NCBI GenBank assembly: GCA_019914945.1
Contig: CM034100.1
Coordinates: 2,121,209 to 2,185,208 of the forward strand
Direction: 5' to 3'
Source of the DNA: Typha latifolia
Taxonomy: Eukaryota > Streptophyta > Magnoliopsida > Poales > Typhaceae
Length of the DNA stretch: 64,000 nucleotides
Positions within the stretch are counted from its first letter, which is position 1, and each line of letters opens with the position of its first letter. The position numbers and the translations under genes are program-made. This document shows, piece after piece, positions 1-13,700 of the stretch. The notes beneath the pieces were generated by a model. That model worked only from the letters and a program-made list of their open reading frames with translations. It had not been told where the DNA came from and searched no databases.

Positions 1-441
1 AATCTAAATCGTATTATATCCAATTCTAATTTGCTTCCCTTATATATTTTCTTTGCCATACTTTTGTGCGATAATTGTAATATATCCAAAAAGTTTTCAA
101 TAGCAATTATAGAAAAAAAAACAGAGCATTTTTCTACTAAATTTCACATTGCAATCTTGCTATTCAATGTCCTGTTTGGTAGTCAAAACACATGGCTGCA
201 ACCTGAACAGTAAGACCAATAAGTAATACATGCTGTATTACAACTTCTACATTTCTGAAGAAGTTCATCACAATCTATGAATCGAAAATCTTTCTCAAGA
301 AAAAGAAAAAGATCTAAAACTTCTCAAATTGATTCATAGCTCAAGTTATAAAACATGAGGGCAAAATGAATCCACTTTGAACCCCTTGCGCTCTGTTCAT
401 CAATCCAATCCAGGCAATTCGGTATAGTTGCCAGACGTCAT
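1..441. other. Intergenic, downstream of ALKBH6
   Basis: AT-rich DNA past the ALKBH6 stop codon. A 60-codon open frame at 31-213 has no recognisable family motif. The part nearest the stop is probably ALKBH6 3' UTR and flank. I see nothing else in it. Confidence 0.5.
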
Positions 442-3400
442 TTAGAACTTGAACAGATTCTTGCGAACTTTTAAAACCGAGCGGCACGTTAATGAGACTC
501 TAGTGGAAGTTCTACGGAAGATGCCATTTAGTCCAATGCCACTGAATTCTACTACTTCCTCTTGACTACAATCGGAATTTAGTTGTGTCAACTCTGGACC
601 TGAAATATTAACAACCTATTGGACAAGCATATGTCAACAAAAGGAGTCAGAACATGAAGAAAATTACTTTATAGGACCCATTGGATGCATAGTTCTCACC
701 TTATCTAGTCTGTGCAGTTCAGTATCTTGTATTCCATGCAGGTAATCTGCAAATTGTATAGAGAATAACGAATTTTACATTTGGAAAAGGTCTAGCAGCT
801 ATTAGTAGCAGATTATTAGTAATTAGAATTCACCTGAATAAGCCTGATCTTTAAATATCAACAAGCTGCAGGGCGTCAATAGAAGAGAGCAGTCACGGGG
901 ATCATCCTCCTCCCTACATAGGGCCACATTGGATGAGCCATCTGTTTCAGTTTTACCAGCTCTGAGCTCCATAGATCCTTCTGTCTTGACCTCATTTGAT
1001 GTGCACTCTTTTAATCTTTGATGGGGAGTGAAATCAATAACAACAGGTGATCCAAGGGATAAGATTGCAACAACAGGGAAATAGGCAGGACCATCTTGGT
1101 GAGGCTGAATGGCATAATAGATGTGTTATACTCCAATATGAGCTATGCATAAACAGAACTATCACAACAGATATTGAAGCAAAGCAGCAGAAGCACATAC
1201 CATGATACCTTGATCAGGCAGATATTCATTAACAAGTACATGATTGATTGCTGAGGGAAATAAGCTAGTCTGCTGGCTTATCTTTTGAGTTATTTTTGTT
1301 AGCCAAGGAGGTACTGCAAAGGCGAAGTTTTGGGAAGGTTAAGTAGCCAAACAACATGAAAGCCTTATTTTAAATAATAAGCTACATCCACAGCCTGACA
1401 TGTGATTATTCCTCTACAATTCTGAAAAATCATGTACACAAGCTGTTTTAAATTTTGAATCTAAACTTTACAATTCTAGTCAACACTGTAACAACTAATA
1501 CTCCTCAAGACATTTAAAATCAATTGACAGTAAAATATCAAGCAATGGAGTTGTCAAAGATGGTCCATCAACATTCAAAGAAGCAAACAAACTATCCCTT
1601 ACTTGCATTATTCAAACTTCGAAGTGATCCACCTGACAGTAATCTATTAATCTTGTATGACAATCACTGAGTTTGCCTAATGTCAGTACCAGTCAGGTGT
1701 GGCTCTACCAGACCACAACATAAAAACTAGAGAAATTTGCATATAATACTCTACTTTATAACGTAATTATTTACACTTTATATTTATACTATTTACAAAT
1801 CGAGCACTCTAATTTAACGAATATATGCAGAAAATATCTTAAGTTAGATTTGAACTAACATTGTCAAAATATTTCGTTAGGTAGAGATATTTTATTTTTA
1901 AAATGATTAAAATGCCCTTAGTACGACTTGTTTGAGGGTATTTCTATAATTTTTTTAGTTGAGTTAACTCAAAGATTTGGTTGAGCTTAACGAACTAATC
2001 TAATGATAGGGTATTTTTTGCACATATTCACTAAATCATAGGACTCGATTTGTAAATAGTCAAAATGCAGGGTATAGACCACAATTTTATTAAAAGACAG
2101 GTGTTATATGTAATTTACCTAAAAACTAAATTTGAACAGTACAATAAGACTAACTGTAAGAAAACTAGTACTCTTGCAATATACTTAATATCTCACTTTT
2201 AGGTTAGCTTGCACTCACAATCACAAAAGGACACTAAGCATTCGACTCAATCTCAGAGTACAACAAGCACATCACCACTTCTTGGCATCACAGCACCAAA
2301 AGTTGCACCTAATACTTCATATAAGTAACAATGAGTTCATTAATCATTTGACAGGGGCAAGAGAAATGGTAAGCAATACAGATTGTGTTAAAATTAAAAA
2401 TGAATTACTAGTCATGCAAGATCCATCTTTAATACGTGGATAGCTTTCAAATTTAGCCATATCATTATAAAGATGTTATCATGTTATGCAATCTGAAATC
2501 CAAATTCCCTCTATATGGCAAAGGCATTGTTTTACTTTGTGATGAAACAAAACATGATCAGAATTTATTTGCCTCAAATTTATTAGTTCATTAAATCCAC
2601 GCCCTGAACAAAGTTTTCTATAGATATGTATGTAATTGCTCCAGTGATTTCAAAAAACTTTTGCATTGTAGCTTTTTCTATATAATTATATTAATACAGT
2701 AACAAACAATGTAAATCCACTACTTTTACAGGTAATTTCTTCTTCATTTATTTATGTTTGCATGGATTCTGAAATATCAAATGTAGGTAGGTGTTTAATT
2801 ACTCCTATTTTCTGCATATTTGTGGTTGTATGTGTAGATATGCACAACAATACAATCATCAACAGCATAAATCTAAAAATAATAGAAAATAAAAGGTTTC
2901 TTCTAACAATAATCTTGCATTATATACACATAATTGGTACAAGTTTAGAATTTGAGAAAACTATCTTATACTCACATTCCTGTGGTAGAAGGCCCTTCTC
3001 ATGCACAAGTCCACCTATCCTTCCAAAGACACAAAAGATGAAAAACATTTTTTTCCAGAAAACAGAAGTAAAAACAAAAAATGGTCAAATTTTTGGGACT
3101 GCAAACATCCTCAAGGAGAAAACCGAGAAGAAAAGGACCAAGAAGCTACCCCAGTTCTGCAATCTCCGGTTCTTCAAAGATTTCCATCTTGATGGTGGTA
3201 CCTCATAGATCTGCATAAATCCGTATCAGATAGTGAAAGAGACCCATAAGAAAAGGAAGGAGATTGAGATTAATTACATGGTGAAGAAGCTGAGCTTGCT
3301 CGGATTCTGTGATAAATTTGGGGATGTAGAAGACGGTAGGAAGAGAACCCACAATATAGTCTTCGAGTTTGAGTTCTTTCTCCTCTTTCGATTCTTCCAT
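442..3400 (-). CDS. ALKBH6: ALKBH6-like Fe(II)/2-oxoglutarate dioxygenase, 7 exons
   Basis: AlkB-homologue 6 family; members are Fe(II)/2-oxoglutarate oxygenases linked to nucleic-acid demethylation, and the plant substrate is not settled. Exons in order of translation: 3278-3400, 3150-3210, 2976-3014, 1201-1313, 834-1104, 700-746, 442-615. They sum to 828 nt (275 aa plus stop); every border is GT/AG and every phase joins. Visible motifs: 'KNRRLQNWGG' early; the iron-binding HxD in 'PHQDGPAY' (H114, D116); 'DYLHGIQD', supplying the likely distal His (H206); and 'RVSLTCR' near the end (R257, R263), the 2-oxoglutarate-binding arginines. Length is close to what I recall for plant ALKBH6. An in-frame ATG 11 codons upstream (3433) is possible, but 3400 fits the family better. 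Intron 3 (1314-2975) carries a MITE. The gene looks intact. Confidence 0.93.
1730..2119. mobile_element. Foldback MITE with 9-bp target duplication, in ALKBH6 intron 3
   Basis: A 390-bp element flanked by the direct repeat TAAAAACTA (1721-1729 and 2120-2128). Its left end begins GAGAAATTTGCATATAA; the reverse complement of its right end reads GGTAAATTACATATAAC. The arms stay similar for over 100 bp: ACTATTTACAAATCGAG occurs in the left arm and again in the reverse complement of the right arm. A 9-bp duplication with long inverted arms is typical of Mutator-like non-autonomous elements. It encodes nothing. A related copy lies near 35816. Confidence 0.75.
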
Positions 3401-3617
3401 CTTAGAGACCCAGGGAATCCTTGGACTCCGCAAATAATATAGAGGTTTGTTTATGTTTACAAACCCGTATAGTTTCGCAGCAAAGCCCTCGAGTTTTTAC
3501 CGGATTCGCCGTACTGTGACACAAGAACACGAAACGTTACTTTATTACAAATTAACTCTCAACTTAAATTAAAATGACAACCAGAGAGGAACCTTTTTAA
3601 GTTTAAACATTTGTATT

Positions 3618-4010
3618 TTAAGTTAATGGGTTGTGTGGGGTTATAGGTTATTTTCATCAGATATTCTCCTTCGGCTCTCACCCTTGGGAAAATCTATTTT
3701 CCTTGAAAGCTGCTCGTGTCCACTGAAGGGAAGAAGCGTTGGCAATCTTGGCTGGCCTAAAGGAACCATGCAAGTTACCAGGAGGTCTGGCTCTTGGGGG
3801 ACACTCAAGCTACTGTTAGTTGGATTAACTCAAGCTGATGATGTGGACATGGTGCTCGACTGGAAGCTTACTATCTTCAAGTATCCTTAGATTAAGTTAG
3901 GGTTTTCCGCTCAAAATCTCGCTCACTAATCGCTCCAAGACTTCAGGTCTCTGGACCAGGAATTCCAATCTACGGACCTTCTTTCGACAAAAAAAAAAAA
4001 AAAAAAAAAA
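3618..4010 (+). mobile_element. Poly(A)-tailed retroposed insertion of unknown source
   Basis: About 370 bp of sequence ends in a run of about 21 A (to 4010) and is flanked by a direct repeat CATTTGTATT (3608-3617 and 4011-4020), which extends to 13 bp if adjacent A residues are counted. A 3' poly(A) tail with a target duplication indicates target-primed retroposition by LINE machinery. I see no clear tRNA-type A/B boxes, so a tRNA-derived SINE is not supported; it may be a 5'-truncated mRNA retrocopy or a LINE tail. An 85-codon open frame at 3633-3890 is unrecognised. Confidence 0.6.
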
Positions 4011-4020
4011 CATTTGTATT

Positions 4021-4714
4021 GCTGGCATTGGCAGAGAGAGAGAGTTAGAGCAAGGGCATAAATTTTTCTAATTAATATTCAGCTGCGTTACTTCTGTCTT
4101 CATTAATATTTGCTTTCTTAATGTCAATCTAAATGTCAAAATGACAAACAGATACATCGAATTACCTTATCCTTCAAACAAAATAAAAGATTTTGTTTTG
4201 CATATTGCAACTGCCTTATCAGTTGTAAAATTATTTTATTTAAAGCTGGCACGCTTGCAAAATTGAATTTTTCGATCAGCTTATACGGTATAATTTGGCA
4301 GGTCACCCTATTATAAAGGCTAGTAATAGAGGACATAATAGCTTCAATAGTTTGGGTGCATAAAATTCATGCATGCACTCAACAATATATTGCTTCAAGC
4401 TGATGTGGTGATTTTACAAAGGACCTACTTTATTTAGTCAGCTGTGAAGAATTCTATCAACAAGAGCAACAGAGTGGGGAATGAAGCTAGGCGGCAAATG
4501 GTTCATCAGGTAAGAAACCTTTCAAGTTCCATGCGAATAACAAAATAAAACATTTTCTATTCTAGTAAGAACAAAATAAGACATTTATTTTTCTCATAAA
4601 AAAAGCATTTACAACAAAAACCTCATTCTACTCAATCGTAAGCAGAAAAGATGGCACGGCTTCCAATGCTACTCATTCTGCATATGAAAATTTAGTCAAA
4701 TTTGCAACTCTGAA
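4021..4714. other. Intergenic, includes probable NUP214 3' UTR
   Basis: AT-rich DNA between the retroposed insertion and the NUP214 stop codon. The last few hundred bases next to 4714 are probably NUP214 3' UTR. No gene or RNA is recognised here. Confidence 0.4.
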
Positions 4715-7700
4715 CTATTTTCTCATCTGTGTCAAAAGATCCGACGGAGGCCTTCCAGGTCCACCAGCATTACTTCCACCAAATGCTGAGAAACCACTTC
4801 CCTGGTTGCCACCAAAAGCTCCAAAACCACCTGCATATTGCAAGACTGCCATATTCAGCTTTCACCCTTTGTAAATAATCAAGTATATTGAACATCTCAC
4901 ATTCACAAGAGTATAGCAAGTAACAATTCGGTGCAACTTCAAGTCTCACCTTAAACATAAAAAAACTACCTCCCTTAACTACCGGTCAATGATATACACT
5001 TGCATATATATCCTGATAAAAGACATTGCATGAGCATGATCTAAAGAGAGGATGATTACGGACATAAATTTTCTCACCAGTACTGGAAAGAAATTGAAAT
5101 GTGATAATCTTGACTCGTAGAAGAATAGCTTCCTTATATAATTTTATCTATGGGATTGGGAGAAAAATATATGACGAAATAAAAAGAAAAAAGAAGGAAA
5201 ACCTCATATAGTTCAATCTTATACCATCTCTTAATGCACTCTAAGCAAACTTCTATGAGAAAGAGGAAACTTAGTTGCTGATCATTCTATTCGAAAAGAC
5301 AGCATTAATAGCCTCTGCATTTCTACTTGTAATAGTACTATGGAAGTGAACCTCCAAATCCCATTATGAGATCATTAAAAACTGAGCTTAACCTCCATTA
5401 AGAAATTGCGCACTAATTTAGGATGCAGTACAACTTCAAGGCCATCAATAAGAAGACAGCAGCATTCACTCACTAATTCAAATCGTGGTGTCATTTATAT
5501 GGCAGCGACAAAAAAGACAATAATAACCAAAACCTAGTATTTAGTCCCAATTATTTGGGCTGGTGATATGGATCCTTCTCTGTTTAGCTCTAGTAAGTGA
5601 TTCTTTATATAACTAAAGTGTGGCCATGCATTTTCTTCATTTCTGTGAAACTCAAGTTTTAGTTACGTTATTTTCTGCTTACCCATCATTTTGATCCAAA
5701 GGCACACTCAGTCCTATGATCATTCTAATGTCCCTTTATGCTTAAATGTTCAGCAAGGATCCCAGATCACAAGCTCTATTTTGGCTATATTCTTGTAATT
5801 TATGCAAGAGATCTATCATGTTCCTTCTTAATTAAGTCAGGTTCAAATTAAAGTAGGTATTTTCTCCTAGGCAAGAAATATATCATATTAAGCAGTGTTC
5901 AATTCTGTCTTAAAATCATCACCTAAAGGAGTGTCATCAGCAAAGAGCATACACCATTTAACCTCTCCGAGTAGTTTTAGTTATTTCATTTATGACCAAT
6001 GTAAGCAGGTGAGGACATTTGAAGCTTGGTGCAACCATACTAGCACATTTTAGCATCTATGATATAACATTAAACAATGGTGAAAACTTATGCAGTAATA
6101 ACTGGCGGTGGAACCACATGGTCTCAAGGTCACCATCCTGTCTTGGTTAGTAACTTTTATAAAGAGATTTCTTAAGCACTAATTTATGTTAAATTTCAAG
6201 CAAATAAAAGATTGCATTCCTATAGCCACACCTGACATGAAGCCACCACCTTGGCCAGCACCTCCAAAGCTGCTGCCAGTTAAAGCTGCAGCGGCAAAGC
6301 CGCCAGTGTTCGAGGCAGCAGCAGGAGCAGCAAAGCCTCCTCTAGCAGCGCCAGCAAACCCACCACTGCCAGAGGCAACAGCAGCAAATCCTCCTGTAGC
6401 AGCACCAGCAAATCCTGGACCACTGGAAGAAACAGCAGCAAAGCCCCCACCTGTTGCAGCACTAGAAAAACCGCCAAATCCTCCAGTATTAGCTGCAGAT
6501 GAAAAGCCTCCACCAAAACCACCAGAAGGAGCAAAGCCCATGCCCTGTACACCAGCACCTAATTGTCGCGATTGTCCAAAAGCACCGAGAACAGATCCAA
6601 GTGCATGTTGCCCAGCTCCAATTTGTGCAGGCTGTCCAAATCCACCAAGTCCACCAGAAAAGTTACTAGCAAATGGACCTGAATTCATGGGTTGGGATGG
6701 CTGCACTGGTTGAGCTGATGGGAGGCTAAGTGAAGAAGGGCGGAAGAGTTCCCCTGGGGCTACTGTCAAGAAATTTGGAGAGCTTGCACTGCTTGCATTA
6801 GTTGTAATAAATGACCCACCAAAAGGGTTGGATTTTGGTTGACTAGGAGGAGGTGCAGATCCAAGGCCAAACCCACCAAGTGAACCCAAATTGAGTACAG
6901 TACTTGTGTCTGGAGCCTCCTCTTCCATTTCATCTTCTTGTGATGAAGTAACATCCAATCCAATATTTTCTTTAGTTTCTGTGCTCACAAATGATGCTGC
7001 TGTAGATGGAATCTGAGGCGAAGAATCAGATGACGGAGAGAATAAGTTGCCACTTACGGTGGGAAGCAAATTGGGTTCTGTCCCAGAAATTAATCCAATT
7101 GAAAGTTCGCTAGCAGCCGAGCCTGACCCAACTAGCTCAAGCCTAGAGTGGTCTCTCGTCAAGTCTGATGACACCTCATTTACAGCTACTGGAGTTGGCT
7201 CAGACCTAGATTTAACCTCAGCCACATGTAATGTTTGACATTTTAATATTGGACTCTCTGATACAGATAATAATGATGATGAAATTGAAGCTATTTTACT
7301 GTTTTCTTCTACAGCCCTTGTACTCAGAGATGATCTTCCAGGAGTCATTACTGATGATGATGAGGCCGGTAAGGATGATGTCATGGATGTAGCAACACCT
7401 GAAGAAATATTAGAATCTGATAATGGAACAGGTAGAAAAGGAGGTAGAACTGTTGGTTTAGTTGATACTGTAGATACTGTTTCAGGTGACTTTTCTTTGA
7501 TGGCCAATGTATCCATTTGAGCAGCCTTTTCCAATGCATTTACAGATGTTGATGAAAGAGCCGATATACTCCCCTCTTCTGATAACTGAGATAATCTGAG
7601 AGAACTGTCCCATTGTTTCATGCTACCCGACGATGATTTTGACAGACCATCCTCTCCAATTTTCAAGTTCAAAGTAGTTTCGCCTTTTCTCTCCAGTGGT

Positions 7701-10700
7701 GTGGTCTTCATAGGTGATAAATTGCCAGGAAATTTTGAAGATGTTAAGGCCGGTTTAGATGTTTCAAGCTGAAGATTGGAAACTGTTTTAGGTTTTGTAA
7801 TATTCTCTCTCATAACAGCGCTTTTAGAATGCGATTGTGATGGCACCATCTGTTTTGATGGCTGAGCAGCAATTCTCGGTGTCTCTTCTGAGGAATGAGA
7901 CTTTGACCCTAAATTCTGTGATGATCCCGTGAAGTCCCTCGCCCATTTAAAAACAGAATTTTGCTGAAATTCAGAAGTTTGTGTGATCATTTTCTCTTTA
8001 CCACCTGCAAGAATAGGACAGGGGAATGAAAATCTCTGACAAAAGAAAACATAATTCTAACAATGTTGGCATGCATTTTCCAATTCATTTAGAGTGAATT
8101 ACTTCCAGAATAACATTGCTTAGAAAGATACCTTCATTCAAAAGGTACAATTGGGACTTGCTTGCAGATGATTCAGAAAAAGAAAATGCAGGCAGTCCAC
8201 TATCTTTTTGGACAATAGCTTTCATTTGAGAATCAAATGTTTCCTTGCTTGACTTGAATGGCTTATGACCGCTGACACTGAAGCGCTCTTGTCGTGTCAT
8301 TCTTTTCACAGTGGTTTTTTGTGTCTCCAAAGAGCTCCAACTCTGCAAAAAGTTTTAAAAGTATTGAACTTATGTCTATGCACTCCTCCTAATTCTGATA
8401 CAACTAATAACTCTTCCAGATCCCTAAATTTAAAATAAAAGAAACCTTAAGTTAAAGTGATAGATCTCTGTTCAAGTATTCATTACTCTTTGATCAAGAA
8501 ACCCACCACAAACATGGCAGTTCTTGAGTACACTAGTACCTAAAAATCCAAAGTTCAGTGATAATTATAGTACGTGGTGAAAAGATTGAACTAAACCAGA
8601 GGCAGATGGACAAAGTTATGATGCAAATACCCAATGCCATGGGAATTGCGATAATGAAAGGTAATGAGAAGGTTAAAGTAATAACTGACAACATAAGCAA
8701 CTTGCATTAAACATATCAGACCAGATGTTTACAGAAACAAAGAGGTGTCCCATAAAAGAAATGTGAAATGCCCAGTAAATCATAAAAAGGGTACAAGAAA
8801 TTATTGTGTCAATCAACTTGTAACATGCGCGCACGAGATTACCTAATAAAGATCTATAACAAAAACAATAAGAGAAACAGTAGACTGAATATGTCCTAAT
8901 GTCCTTTTCTTTTCTCTCACGTCACACAAATAAGTATAAAACCTTTTAACAACATATCACTGCAAATGAAATTTTTATTGACCTGCCAAAATATACGGAT
9001 TATCTCACAGCAAGTAACTACTCTGTACAATATTATGTAGGACTAATGCAACATTTCCAATGACTTCATTGTACCAACTTCGAGAGGCAGTCCTTTATAA
9101 AACTTTTAATTAAAAAAAAAAGAAATACAAATTTCACTTTGATGAATAGCTTATTTGAGAATTGCAAACCTTTGAGGCTTCGAGCAATCCTTCACATATA
9201 GAAGATATGTAAAAGGAACATTGTATTCTATAAGTTAATTTTTCTGCATCAATATTCAAACAACAGTGCACTTACAGATTAAATAACCTGAAACCAATAC
9301 AAAGAAAAGCATAGAACTAATAGACTGTGTTTCGACAATCTTATACGGATTCAAAAATCTTATGTTTCTACAAGATATTATACATCTCACTATTGTCAGG
9401 AAACAAGCCAAATTACCTTAACTTCAGAGCAGCATTCCAGGTGTTAGCTGATAATCCACTACCACTACGATTTTTTATTTTTAGGTTTTCAGGTGCTCTA
9501 ATGTCCCCTCTTTTCATGAATGATCATGCATCCTCAGCTCAGAAAGCATATCAACTCACTACTGAACTATTAATGCCTAGGCCTGTGATCCTTCATTCAG
9601 ATACACATCTATTATCTTAGTGCTTCCACTTCCACTGAATATTTGCTTCATGCCTTCATCATGTTAAAAACTTACAATGATTGAGGAAGACAATCTTGAG
9701 AAAGCCTACACGTTAGTGTTACACCTCAATGATGCCAATTGCCAAGTCCCTCTAGTTTCATAGGTCAATGATTATAAGGGTCAATCCTCCATCCTTCAAG
9801 TCAGCCCCAAAGTTGTCATTTTTCTAACTCAACCTTTAGGATCCTCCTTGTTTTTCGAGTCCAACCTCAAAGTCGGCCTAATCCTAATTATTTCCCATCT
9901 AAGGTTGACCCCAATAGGAATGTTGGTCGAGATTTCTACAAAATCACAAATATCAACGAGGTAATGATCAAGCATGAGTAGGGATGAAAACGGCTCAAAA
10001 TGACCCGCTATCCAACCCAATTCGGATAAAAAATTTCTATCCGATTCGAATAAGGACTCAAATATGGATTTTATTTTTAAAAAAAACTCAGATACGGATT
10101 CGGATGCAGGTCAAATATAATTTTCAAATTCAAATAAGGATATCGGATATCTGTTTACCCGCATATTTTTTGAATAATTTATAATTTTTAGTTTGCTTAT
10201 TTAAATAAAGAATATTGATATTGTTACTAATAATGTGTTATATATTATATGTAGAGATAATTTCTATAATTTTATATGTATTTGACATACAAAAAATTTA
10301 TTTTTTGTTAAACTCTTCATATTTTTGTATTAATTATATCTAAACAAAAGATTATAATTCGTTTAAAATTCAATCAACATCCGTTTAAGATCTGATCCTC
10401 TATCTAAAAATTATCTATATCCGTTTGGTTAGGATATGGTTTTAAATTTTACTATCTGTCCAATATCGTTATCTGAATCTGTATCTGAACTAAAAATATG
10501 AATCCGGATGTGGGTTGAGTACTATCTGGTCCGTATCCGATCCGTTTTCACCCCTAAGCATGAGCCTACACTTGAAGAGGAAGAAGTGAAGAACTACCTA
10601 CATATGATTGATGAGAATCTCAAATACTTGGAGCATGAAGTTGATGAAGATGTCCTAAGTTGTATTAGATCTATCGAGTCTTCTTCGATTGGAGTCATTA

Positions 10701-13700
10701 GTGTGCTTTCTCTCAATCTAAGGTCAATGATGATTGACGACGTACACCGATTTTCCACTTCACCCAAATTGGAAATAAGAATTGTGAAGTCATAATGGAT
10801 AGTGGTTGTTGTGTCAATGGTGCATCCACGTCTGCCATAATGTAAGTAGATTTAAAGGCTGAACCTCATCCTAAACCCTATAAGGTCACATGGATCAATA
10901 ACATCGCCCTTGATGTCAAAGAAAGGTGCCTAGTGCCCCTTCAATACTCCATTTACAAGGATATGGCTTGGTGATGTTTTGCATATGGATGTAGGTCGGG
11001 TTATTCTTGGTAGGCCTTGGTTGTTCCATAATGACATTACTGTCTTTGGTAAATCAAACATGTTATCATTTGAGCATCAAGGAAAGAAAGTCAAAATTCT
11101 TCCTGTGCACTGCAACCAAAGAGTGGTGACAAACAAACGGGCCCGAACAAAAAGCCAAATGGGATCAACTTAATCGATGCAAGAGAGGTTAATTGGGAGT
11201 TAGCTAAAGGCGCTACTATGCTCGTGTTGGTTGCCCGAGAATCCCCCCAAAAAGCAAGCTGTCAACAGTCCCTCGTGAATTAGTGCCAGTAATTTTCTTT
11301 GATGTCTTTCTAGAAGACCTTCTAAACATATTGCCTCTGATGCACGATATCCAACATGCCATTGATTTGGTTTCAGGAGCAAGTCTTCCCAACTTGCTAC
11401 ACTGCAGAATCTCAACAAGCACGTTGAACTAAAGAGACAAGTTGATGAGTTGTTGGCCAAGGGCTTCATTAAAGAGAGCATGAGCCCTTATGCAATTCCA
11501 GCATTACTGACGCCAAAGAAAAATGGAACATAACATATATGTGTGGATAGTCACACCATCAACAAAATAATAGTCAAATACTATTTTCCCATTCCTTGGT
11601 TAGATGACATGCTAGACATGACGACAGAAGCTACTATCTTTTCCAAAGTAGATTTAAATATGGCTACCACCAAATTCACATCCGACCTAGAATGGTCTAT
11701 ATGAATGGATGGTTATGTCTTTTGTCTTAACCAATACTCGAAGTACATTCATAAGAGTTATGCCTTAAATGTTATGACCCTTCGTGGGGAAGTACCTCGT
11801 AGTTTATTTCAATGATGTTCTCATGCATAGTAACTCTTAAGAGCAACATTTGGACCACCTCCGCTAGGTCTACACTATGTTGAGGAAAGAGCAGTTGTAC
11901 ACCAATCCAAAAAAGTGTACCTTCTTGACATATCAATGATTTTCTCATGATTCATTGTCACAACTGAAGGCATAGCTGTGAATCCCTAAAAGGTTCGAAC
12001 AATAGACAAGTGGCCTAAACGACGCACTATTAGGGATGTGCGAAGTTTTCATGAATTAGCCACCACATTCTATCGTCGATTTATTAGAGCGTTCAGTACT
12101 ATTATGACCCCAATTATCGACTACTTGAAAAGAGGTGAGTTCAATTGCCTTCAAAAAATTTTAAAAGAAAAATGATGGAAGCCCAGTAATATGGCTTCTC
12201 AATTTTTCGAAAGTCTTTGAGATTATTTGTGATGCCTCTGGGATTGGAATTTGTGGAATCTTAAGTCGAGTCTCATTCTGTCACTTATTTTAGTGAGAAA
12301 ATAAAACCTAACAAAGATATTCCACATGTGACAAGAAATTTTTTGCGGTAATTCATATCTTCGCCATTGGCGCTATTACCTGTTACTGCAAGAATTTGTC
12401 ATATTTTTTGACCATGAATCTTTGTGTTATATCAACTCCCAAAATAATCTAAATTCAAGGCATGGTAGGTAAATGGGTCGAGTTCCTCCTAGACCACACC
12501 TATACTATCCGCCATAAAGCAGAGGTCGAAAATAAAGCTATTGACGCACTCAGCCGATGTCTGTACATGCTGGTTCAAAGAATGCACCTATCATCGACTT
12601 TGAGAAGATCAAAGAGTATGCCTTCTGTCCTAATTTGGAGAGGTTTTTACCCTTGCGGATAGTGATACTACTCATGAGATCTAGTTCTCTTATAGGATGG
12701 TTACTTTTTCAGGTTCCACAAGTTATGTATTCTTGGTATCTCTCTTCAAGAATTTCTTTTTTGGGAATTGCATGCTAGTGAACGTCAGGATCTTTTGGGC
12801 ATAATAAGACACTTGAGGCGGTCAAACATATTCTTCTGTAAGCAGGCGTCATACCTGCTAGCGTCTATATGCCCCTCCTAGTGCCGAACTACTGTCGACA
12901 AGATGTGAATCTAGATTTCGTCCTAGGTTGAAGCATGACTCTATCTTAGTTGTTGTGGACCACTTTTCCAAGATAGCCCACTTCATTGCATGTTCTAAGA
13001 CCTTTGATGCCACTCGAGTTCCAACTTTGTATTTTTATGAGGTCGATGTAATGTTAACAAGTTATTTCTAGAAAACTCTCTAGCATAAAATGGGAACAAA
13101 ACTCCAACCTCTACAACCTTATATCCTCAAATTGATGGCCAAACAGAAGTGGTTAATAAGAGCTTAGATGACTTGCTAAGATCACTAGTTGGCGAGAGTA
13201 TTTGAGAGTGGGATCTCAAATTGACTCGTGCTGAATTTGCATATAATAACTTGGTTAATAGGTCCACAGGTATGAGTCTGTCTAAAATCACGCATGGTTT
13301 GAGGCTTAGACAAGCCATTGAAATTGTCCCTATTTCTCCATTTCATATAGTGTCCAAGTCTACATCAGAGTTTGCATCCCATATTCATAATTTGCATAGA
13401 AAAATCAGCAGGAAAATTGAATAAAGTAATTACATTATAAAGCCCAAGCTGATTTACACAAAAGATTTAAATCTTTTAATGTTGGGATTATGTTATGGTT
13501 CGGTTTCATTCGAAACAGTTTCCACTGGGAAATATCAAGAAATTACATGCTCGAAATATGAGACCCTTCAAAAATTTTAAGAAAATAAACGACAATACTT
13601 AAGTTGTTGATATCTTAAAAGATTTTGCCAATTCGGCATAAGTTCTACTTTTAACATTCAAGATATAATTTAGAGGTCCGGATTTTAATCATGAAATCCC

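Noticed and set aside
3633..3890. An 85-codon open frame as a small gene
   Set aside because: It lies entirely inside the poly(A)-tailed retroposed insertion and has no recognised motif.
6186..6713. Long plus-strand Pro/Ala-rich open frame
   Set aside because: It lies antisense to the Gly/Ala-rich FG exon of NUP214; the open frame is a by-product of that composition.
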